Assembly: GCA_028687545.1 (NCBI GenBank)
Contig: JAQTZZ010000011.1
Location: forward strand, 26,386-90,385
Reading direction: 5' to 3'
DNA: 64,000 bases
Origin: Candidatus Wallbacteria bacterium
Lineage (GTDB): Bacteria; Muiribacteriota; JAQTZZ01
In this document: positions 58,138 to 64,000 of the stretch, one piece after another
Position numbering within the stretch: position 1 is the first letter of the stretch
How the letters are laid out: the number at the start of each line of letters is the position of its first letter
Translations under genes and position numbers: made by a program
Notes under the pieces: model-generated
What the model was told of the DNA's origin: nothing
The model's database searches: none
What the model saw: the letters and a program-made list of their open reading frames with translations, nothing else

Positions 58138-61116
58138 CTACACTTCTAATCCGCCTTCCACTTGCTGTTCCGCACTGTTCCGCCCAGCCTGCTCCAGATA
58201 AAATTTCACCCAGCCTGCCAGAGCCTTGCTGATGATCTCATAAGCACGCTTGATTTCCTGATTGTCGACCTTGCAGAGCGCGGCTGACAGCTTGGTCAGA
58301 TAATCCCTCAGCAGGCCGGCCGCGGCTTCGGCTTTCATGGTCTTGTATTGCTCGCATTTTTTAAGTTTTTCTTCAAGCAGCAGGCGTTTATCGTTCTTCT
58401 CGCAAAGTTCACGCACTGAATGTTCAATGCTCTCTCCGAGGTTGACTCCCTTGGCTCCGGCGGAAAAAAGGTCGTCTGACATTTCCTCGAAAATATAATA
58501 AACTGATTCTTCCGAACTCTTAGGCTGCCTTTTCCTGACAATGCCGAAATTCAAACCCATGAAGAAATAAAGGGTGGAGTTTTTAACATTCAGGGCATAG
58601 CTGTCGCGGACCAGCAGATGGGTCTGCCAGTCAATGCCGAATTCTTCCCCTAAAGCATGCAGATACCGGTCAGAAGTCTTGTAGGCATCGGCCCAGAGTT
58701 CGACTCCATTGATGGCTGTGACCGGCAGGGCTTCCTCTGTCTGGATCATGATCATCCGCTGGGGAAATCCCAGGCTCGCTACGTTCACCTTGGAAGTCTT
58801 TGCCACTACAGCTTCTGAAATAATGTCAGGTGCGAAGATGGTCTTGTCCTCATCAGGCACTCCGAAAGTCAGAGTGAAAACCTGCTGGTATTTGCCGCGC
58901 TTGTCGCTGGTGGCTGTAGTAGTTCTGGAAGCAGTGAACAATGTTTTCAGGCTCTCCACATAGAAATTGCGGATCTTGGATTTTTCTTTGCCGTACTTGT
59001 TTTCCGCCTTATCCACCAGGAACTGCTCAATCGTCTGTTCAGGAATCACTTTGAACTTGGCAGCTGAAAAGTCCTTTAACTGGCGTTCGAAATCAAACGG
59101 GGAGGTGGAATAAACACGCCATCGCTCAGCCATTTCCACCTTGGTTAAAAAATCCGACTCGAACTTATCCCAGAGTTCGCAGACAGCTTTTTCTTCCAGC
59201 GCTGCATCACCGAACAGGACCTTGTCATAAAACCAGCTTCTCAGATCAATGTCCGCTTCGTCCACCACTATCCTGTCCACGAAATAATTCAGGCGTTTCC
59301 GCTCGTAAATTGAGGAAAGTTTGATTTTTTCCTGCTCAGGCAGAGTCTTCTGCCGCATTTCCTCCAGCATGGAGTAAAACATTTTCAGCACCTGGTAGAA
59401 GTGCTTGTCCAGATCCACTGAGATCTGCTTCAGACTGACAACGGCTCGCTCCAGGCGGTTGTGGTCAAAGACCAGCTTATTGGCTTTGAGCTGCAGGTTC
59501 TTCACGTTTTCCCAATGGGTATTCAGATCGCTCTTCATAAAGCTTCCAAAAAAAGCCTTGGAGATCTCTTCGATCTTGCGCAGCGATGCAGCCACAGCAT
59601 TATCCATGCGTTTGATGGATTCTTCCATTTCCGCCAGTCCCTGTTCCCAGCTGGAAACTATATCTGCGATTTCAGCGTTGAAAGTTTCCACGAATTTCAG
59701 TGTGAATGCAACACCCAGGTTGTAATCTCCGAGCTGTTCCTTGATCTCTTTGTTCACGGCTTCGAAGAACCCGTCGCTGTATTTTTTCATGTTGACAGCG
59801 ATCTTGTCGTCCAGCCGTTTCAGCTGAATGTCAGTCACCTGGTTGGACTTGATCCAGCTGCGGATGACCTGGGCAGATTCACTGTTCGAGCCGAGTTCAG
59901 GCAGCTTGCCGACTGGTACGATGGACTGGAACTCGCGGTCAGTCAGAATTTTAGCAAACAGCAGTTCATTGACATCCCTGGACAGCTCAGGGTAATTCTT
60001 GCTGAGAAAAGTGCCGTATCTGTAACTCATGGTCTTGTTGGTTTTGTCCCAGCGCTCTGTGATGTTGCCGAGCAGGGATGATGCGAAGCGGAGTCCGAAA
60101 ACCTCGGCTATCTCCTGCCCCGGGAAAAGCAGCGAACCGAATCCGTAAGTGGAAAAACTGGTGTATTTATTCTCGTTCTTCTCTACAGCGTCATAGACAA
60201 TGTTGTCCTTGACCGAGTCCTTTTTCTGGCCGGCATTGGTGATCACTCCGGATAAAATCCCGTGGGCAATGGTGCGCTCGACTGCAACATGGTCGCCCAT
60301 ATCAGTGCCGTTGATGATGTAGGCGAAGTCGTAAACACGCTTGGACTTGCTGCCCTTCACGGCAAAGGTGTCAGTATAGCGGGTGGAGAAGTCGATATGG
60401 TTGGGAGCCATCAGATAATCCAGTTCCATCAAGGCTGAGGCGCAGTTCCGCTGGATGTTCTCCCTGAAACCCGGCAGATGGAAGGCTTCGCTCGTCAAAA
60501 ACATGCCTGTGACAGCCAGGCGCTTGCTGGCAGTGTCCATGGCCACCTCGCGCAGCACATAGGCGAGGTCCAGAAACATGCCGGAGCCCGTGCCTCCGCA
60601 AAGGGAGTTCACAATGTAGACATCAGCATTTCCAGTGTCCGCCATCCGCACTTTCCCGCTGTTCACCACCAGGCTGCGGCTGCAGATTCTGGTAAATTTG
60701 GTACGCAGTATCTCAAGTACTTCGTCGATCGAGGAGAAGAAGGCCAGGCGGCCAAGATAGCGCTTCTGTTTAGCTCCACGGCCTGAAAGTTCCACATTTT
60801 TAGTCTGCGCTATGGGGAACCAGTTCTTTACATAAGGTTTTCTGTCCAGGAAAGCCTTGATGTCTCCGACCTGGGCATGCACGAGCAGGGTTTCATCCTT
60901 GTTCAATGCGCGCAGAGCCTCATCCTCGTCCTTGTAAGTATCTACATCAGCGTCAGAGTCGATGGAAAGGAAATCGATCATCCCGGGGATCCTGCCTTCG
61001 AAAAAAGGATGCTCCACAAACAGGCGCTTGATTTCAGAAAGCACCATTTTGCCGGCTCCACCCAGGCCCACGAAAAGAGTAGGGGTCAATTCCAGGAATT
61101 CGTTCTGCGACATCAT
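58138..61116 (-). CDS. Large tubulin/FtsZ-superfamily protein (tubulin-like, Pfam Tubulin_2 type)
   Basis: The 992-residue protein opens with TPTLFVGLGGAGKMVLSEIKRLF, a GLGGAG nucleotide loop, and has the tubulin T4 signature as SLCGGTGSGMFLDLAYVL near residue 174 (GGTGSG, first Gly replaced by Cys). This is the pattern of the bacterial tubulin-like family that is much longer than FtsZ and of unknown role. The middle and C-terminal thirds are helical and partly coiled (about 480-650). The ATG follows GCAGGAGGC. No other cell-division gene is adjacent. It may polymerise with GTP, but residues for hydrolysis could not be judged. Confidence 0.85.
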   Translation of the reverse strand: MMSQNEFLELTPTLFVGLGGAGKMVLSEIKRLFVEHPFFEGRIPGMIDFLSIDSDADVDTYKDEDEALRALNKDETLLVHAQVGDIKAFLDRKPYVKNWFPIAQTKNVELSGRGAKQKRYLGRLAFFSSIDEVLEILRTKFTRICSRSLVVNSGKVRMADTGNADVYIVNSLCGGTGSGMFLDLAYVLREVAMDTASKRLAVTGMFLTSEAFHLPGFRENIQRNCASALMELDYLMAPNHIDFSTRYTDTFAVKGSKSKRVYDFAYIINGTDMGDHVAVERTIAHGILSGVITNAGQKKDSVKDNIVYDAVEKNENKYTSFSTYGFGSLLFPGQEIAEVFGLRFASSLLGNITERWDKTNKTMSYRYGTFLSKNYPELSRDVNELLFAKILTDREFQSIVPVGKLPELGSNSESAQVIRSWIKSNQVTDIQLKRLDDKIAVNMKKYSDGFFEAVNKEIKEQLGDYNLGVAFTLKFVETFNAEIADIVSSWEQGLAEMEESIKRMDNAVAASLRKIEEISKAFFGSFMKSDLNTHWENVKNLQLKANKLVFDHNRLERAVVSLKQISVDLDKHFYQVLKMFYSMLEEMRQKTLPEQEKIKLSSIYERKRLNYFVDRIVVDEADIDLRSWFYDKVLFGDAALEEKAVCELWDKFESDFLTKVEMAERWRVYSTSPFDFERQLKDFSAAKFKVIPEQTIEQFLVDKAENKYGKEKSKIRNFYVESLKTLFTASRTTTATSDKRGKYQQVFTLTFGVPDEDKTIFAPDIISEAVVAKTSKVNVASLGFPQRMIMIQTEEALPVTAINGVELWADAYKTSDRYLHALGEEFGIDWQTHLLVRDSYALNVKNSTLYFFMGLNFGIVRKRQPKSSEESVYYIFEEMSDDLFSAGAKGVNLGESIEHSVRELCEKNDKRLLLEEKLKKCEQYKTMKAEAAAGLLRDYLTKLSAALCKVDNQEIKRAYEIISKALAGWVKFYLEQAGRNSAEQQVEGGLEV

Positions 61117-61149
61117 GCCTCCTGCGTAATCATTATTTTCTTGATAAAT

Positions 61150-61347
61150 ACTTAACTCGACTTTGGCAAATTTTCCATATCACATCGCTGAAACCCTTGT
61201 GGGGTGGCCAGGCGTAACTTATTTCTCGATCTGAGCCTTGCGAAGGAGAGAAAAAGTTATGCCAAGACAGGACCCGCCACAAATCAAGGTTTTTAACAAA
61301 TATCTGGCTGCACACCATAAAATTTGCCAAACTCAAGTACTTAAGTA
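61150..61347. repeat. Long imperfect inverted repeat, about 200 bp
   Basis: Outer arms pair exactly over 13 bases: TTTGGCAAATTTT (61162-61174) with its complement at 61319-61331. Inner arms pair from 61211-61227 (GGCGTAACTTATTTCTC) with 61248-61263, with few mismatches, and CCTTGTGG-like stretches pair between them. The whole can fold into one extended hairpin with bulges. It could be a MITE-like element or a structured RNA; no transposase is present. Confidence 0.6.
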
Positions 61348-61379
61348 AATCCCTTCGTAATGCCATGGATACCCTCTTT

Positions 61380-61407
61380 GTAAAGACGCGCCATGGCGCG
61401 TCTTTAC
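61380..61407. repeat. 28-bp perfect palindrome
   Basis: GTAAAGACGCGCC is followed by ATGGCGCGTCTTTAC: the whole 28 bases equal their own reverse complement. It resembles the highly iterated GTAGAGACGCG-type palindromes of cyanobacteria and other genomes. It lies 112 bases before the lipoprotein gene. Confidence 0.85.
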
Positions 61408-61519
61408 CCAATACATCATATGATAACATTATTAAAAACAGGTTTTTTTGTCAAATTTACTGTTGAATTGGAGCTCTGTTCCTCTTGATAATAAAGACCA
61501 AAATATGTAAAATTCATCC

Positions 61520-64000
61520 ATGGCTCTTGTAAAGAGACGCCTTTTTATTATTTTCCTGACGATACTCTGCATTTCGTCATCCCTTTTTTTCATGACTGCC
61601 TGCGGTGGCGGCGGTGGTGGCGGCGGCGGCGCTGCCGACGGTACCACTCCTGTCACGCCCGTAAATGTCCCGCTGTTTCGTTCAGTCCAGTCAGTGAACG
61701 AGACAGGCGGTTCCCTGACCCTTCCGGACAATTCATCGCTTCAGATTCAGGGAGGACTGTTCAAAGGATCTGCCAGTATTTCTACAGAAAAATATTCAGC
61801 CCCTCAGACTCGATCAGACGATTATACAACTGTTTCCGGCTCATGCTATGTTCTGACTATACCTTCCGGCACTGTCACAGATCAGCCGGGAAAATTTTTC
61901 ATTCTGAAACCCGCAGCTGCCCTGGCGCCGCAAAAGAGTTCGGGATTAACCGATACAGTCAACAGATATATCATCGGAGATTCAAAATATTTCGGAATCT
62001 GCGGCGACTTCAGAGTGGATTCCGACAGCCTCCAGCGTTCCGGCGACATCAGGATTGAAATGCTGGCAGAGACGAGTCCGGCCTCTATAAACCTTACTCA
62101 GGGATTGAATTATATTTCAGGCCGGAACGGCCCGTTTCTGCCTGCAGTTGAATATGTAAGCATCAAAACTCCCCTAATCCTGCTCTGCGGCTGGCCGGAA
62201 GTTTCAAAAGACCCTGGCACGCTTTATTTTCAGCAATTCCAGTCTTTCATCAATTCATTTTATGCAGACTCTAATCTTACCGCAGCCTATGAACTTTTCT
62301 CGTTCAGCTACGACTCTGCCAGAACATTAGCTGAAATTGCAGGAGATTTTTCGCTCTCCGGACTCTCCCTGCGCACAGAAATCGAACGGGTCTTTCCTCT
62401 GGGCCGCAAGGTCGTATTGCTAGGATATTCCTGCGGAGGCCTGATCGGACATCATTACATCCAGAAATGCGGTGGAGATCTGCGGGTTTGCGGATTCATC
62501 GGCATGGGCGTACCGTTTCATGGCCTGCCTGTAAAGCAATGGACTGGAACTGGCCATCTGACGGATGTCCTGTCAGCCTCCTGCACGATCGGGATCAGCG
62601 CGTCCTGCGGATATGACTTTTTCGACGATACCTTCAATCAGGACCCGCTGGTTCAGAAGCTGCTGACCACATCCAGTCCGGACAGCCTGAGAAACTGCGA
62701 CCTTTATGATCTGAATCGGAATCTCAAATCATTGGATCTTTATCATTGTCTGGCAGGAACATCCGTACAATCATCCTATGCGGACGCGACCGGCGACGGG
62801 CTGGTACCTCTTGAATCCGCTCTTCTGAAATCATTCAATTCCGGCAGCTACGGAGACAATCTGCAGGATTTCCAGGTTTTTCCCGGGATTTCCAATTCAG
62901 CTCTGATTACAGACACCTCTGTGATCTCCCGGGCCAGGGTCATGCTTGCCGGAATGATTCAAGCCCCGGCCTCACCTAACTTTCTGATCTCCTTCGTCTC
63001 AGACAGGACCGGAGTCAATGACATCTATCTCATGAAAATGGACGGCAGCGGACTTACGAATCTCACGGGAGACGACTGGTATGACACTGCTCCTGATTTC
63101 AATACCGATGCCTCCAAGATCGCCTTTCATTCCCACAGCGAGATCTATACCATGGATATTAATGGATTTTCCAGCTCCAATAAGGTAAATCTGACCAACA
63201 ACACTACAGCAGACTGGGATCCCGTCTGGACTCCTGACGGTTCTAAAATCATCTTCGCCTCCACCCGTACCGGACACTGGGAGATATTCAGGATGCCCTC
63301 TACAGGCGGAACAGTTACCCAGCTCACGAATACAGGCAACTGGGTTGAGAATCGCTGCCCTGCCGTTTCTCCGGACGGGAATAAGATAATTTTCAGCTCC
63401 AACCAGAATGGCGGTAATTATGATATCTATAGAATGACAATGTCAGGAGGATTGGTAACCCGCCTCACTTCTGACACAGCTTTTGATTCATACCCCGAAT
63501 ATTCGGCAGGTGGCGGCTTTATCGTATTCTCGAGCGGCAGGGGGAGCAGCGATGCCATCAATGTCTGGAAGATGAATGCCGACGGCACCAACCCGGTCAG
63601 GCTCACCAATGCTGCGAACTATGTCTGCCAGGATCCTACTGTTTCTCCGGACAATACAAAGGTAGTCTTTGATTCCAATCAGTATGGCAACTTCGACCTG
63701 TTCAGCATGAATTGCTCCGACGGCAGCGAACTGACCAGGATCACCAGCGGCCCAGGGGACAATTTTCACCCTTCAGTCGGCTGGTCCGGGTCTCCATTGT
63801 ATCTATTGACAGTGAACATCACACCCCAGGGCGCTATCGATGCCAAGGCCGGCTGGAGCATTGACGAAGGCACAACCTGGAATCAAAGCGGAGACAGTCT
63901 CTGTCTGCCTGGGAATTCGAATTATAAGATCACTTTCCAGGATCTGGAAGGTTTCCTGACTCCAGCAGAAATAAACGGCAACATCGGGACCGCAGTCAAG
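61520..64000 (+). CDS. Lipoprotein with lipase-like domain and PD40 propeller (partial)
   Basis: The frame from ATG 61520 stays open for 827 codons to the window end. A signal peptide with the lipobox MTAC puts Cys28 at the lipid site, followed by nine Gly. Residues 230-470 form an alpha/beta-hydrolase: nucleophile Ser304 in LLGYSCGGLIGHHY, Asp426 in GDGLVP. The place of the catalytic His appears to be Asn459 (GISNSALITD). From residue 490, five or six TolB/PD40 blades follow (LISFVSDRTGVNDIYLMKMDG; SPDGNKIIFSSNQNGG). The same repeat type occurs inside the giant protein at 51.05 kb. No Shine-Dalgarno is evident. The 3' end is outside the window. Confidence 0.85.
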   Translation, partial: MALVKRRLFIIFLTILCISSSLFFMTACGGGGGGGGGAADGTTPVTPVNVPLFRSVQSVNETGGSLTLPDNSSLQIQGGLFKGSASISTEKYSAPQTRSDDYTTVSGSCYVLTIPSGTVTDQPGKFFILKPAAALAPQKSSGLTDTVNRYIIGDSKYFGICGDFRVDSDSLQRSGDIRIEMLAETSPASINLTQGLNYISGRNGPFLPAVEYVSIKTPLILLCGWPEVSKDPGTLYFQQFQSFINSFYADSNLTAAYELFSFSYDSARTLAEIAGDFSLSGLSLRTEIERVFPLGRKVVLLGYSCGGLIGHHYIQKCGGDLRVCGFIGMGVPFHGLPVKQWTGTGHLTDVLSASCTIGISASCGYDFFDDTFNQDPLVQKLLTTSSPDSLRNCDLYDLNRNLKSLDLYHCLAGTSVQSSYADATGDGLVPLESALLKSFNSGSYGDNLQDFQVFPGISNSALITDTSVISRARVMLAGMIQAPASPNFLISFVSDRTGVNDIYLMKMDGSGLTNLTGDDWYDTAPDFNTDASKIAFHSHSEIYTMDINGFSSSNKVNLTNNTTADWDPVWTPDGSKIIFASTRTGHWEIFRMPSTGGTVTQLTNTGNWVENRCPAVSPDGNKIIFSSNQNGGNYDIYRMTMSGGLVTRLTSDTAFDSYPEYSAGGGFIVFSSGRGSSDAINVWKMNADGTNPVRLTNAANYVCQDPTVSPDNTKVVFDSNQYGNFDLFSMNCSDGSELTRITSGPGDNFHPSVGWSGSPLYLLTVNITPQGAIDAKAGWSIDEGTTWNQSGDSLCLPGNSNYKITFQDLEGFLTPAEINGNIGTAVK

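Larger units (their letters stand above)
61117..61519. other. 403-base gene-free gap with inverted repeats
   Basis: The gap between the divergent tubulin-like and lipoprotein genes contains the long imperfect inverted repeat (61150-61347) and the 28-bp perfect palindrome (61380-61407). The rest is AT-rich with no protein-coding frame that could be supported. Confidence 0.6.

Noticed and set aside
61432-61731. Minus-strand frame with a run of prolines
   Set aside because: It is the antisense image of the Gly run after the lipobox of the plus-strand lipoprotein.
1-64000. tRNA, rRNA and insertion-sequence genes
   Set aside because: No T-loop-like GTTCGANNC context with a matching acceptor stem, no rRNA-like stretch and no transposase or integrase product was found by eye. 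A covariance-model scan would be decisive.

Overview
The window is a tightly packed chromosomal segment of intermediate base composition from an uncultivated-looking, probably diderm bacterium. Evidence for two membranes is indirect: a small secreted beta-barrel-like protein, a site-2 protease of the RseP type, a lipobox lipoprotein and many signal peptides. Two separate pilT genes and a prepilin-type signal show a type IV pilus or type II secretion machinery. Abundant TPR and HEAT proteins, PD40 propellers, Kelch repeats and a tubulin-like protein recall deep-branching candidate phyla such as Wallbacteria or Riflebacteria. That placement is a guess from gene style, not a result. No rRNA, tRNA, CRISPR array, insertion sequence or phage gene was recognised.

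Layout. 1-7.0 kb: the tail of an unknown gene, a one-domain carbamoyltransferase-like protein, then minus-strand genes for a TPR protein with three cold-shock-like domains, a CBS pair with a HutP-like tail, a YacL-type PIN/TRAM protein (probably from a leaderless mRNA) and a TPR scaffold protein. 7.0-12 kb: an overlapping operon of a secreted glycoside-hydrolase-like protein, a REC-GAF-histidine kinase and an NtrC-type activator. It is divergent from pilT. 13.2-16.7 kb: a membrane protein and a subtilisin fused to a phospholipase-C-like domain. 17-19 kb: a second pilT, a GIY-YIG protein and a DUF502 protein. 19.2-24.2 kb: a six-gene overlapping operon (aminotransferase, nitroreductase, DUF523, CPBP protease, nadA, vanW-like) with a good promoter.

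24.4-31 kb: a 55-residue protein, murJ, a HEAT protein, two unknown genes and a B12-type radical SAM gene. The radical SAM gene is divergent from a 62-residue peptide with a double-glycine leader (possible RiPP or bacteriocin precursor) behind a consensus promoter. A beta-barrel-like protein follows. 31-36.3 kb: a 1210-residue HEAT protein with a repeated short acidic motif, and a secreted CBM9-like protein. 36.3-43.9 kb: a coupled cluster rseP, glyS, lon, engB, DegT-like aminotransferase and the CBM9-like gene.

44-57 kb: the most striking unit. It is a single 11.3-kb gene for a protein of about 3,777 residues with a prepilin N-terminus and a huge extracellular part (propeller, beta-helix, PD40 propeller, Fn3/Ig-like domains, histidine-rich tail). 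Seven bases later comes a secreted FGE-like/Kelch protein. 57.3-61.1 kb: an unknown gene and a 992-residue tubulin-like protein. A repeat-rich gap with a long inverted repeat and a perfect 28-bp palindrome follows. The window ends inside a lipoprotein that joins a lipase-like domain to a PD40 propeller.
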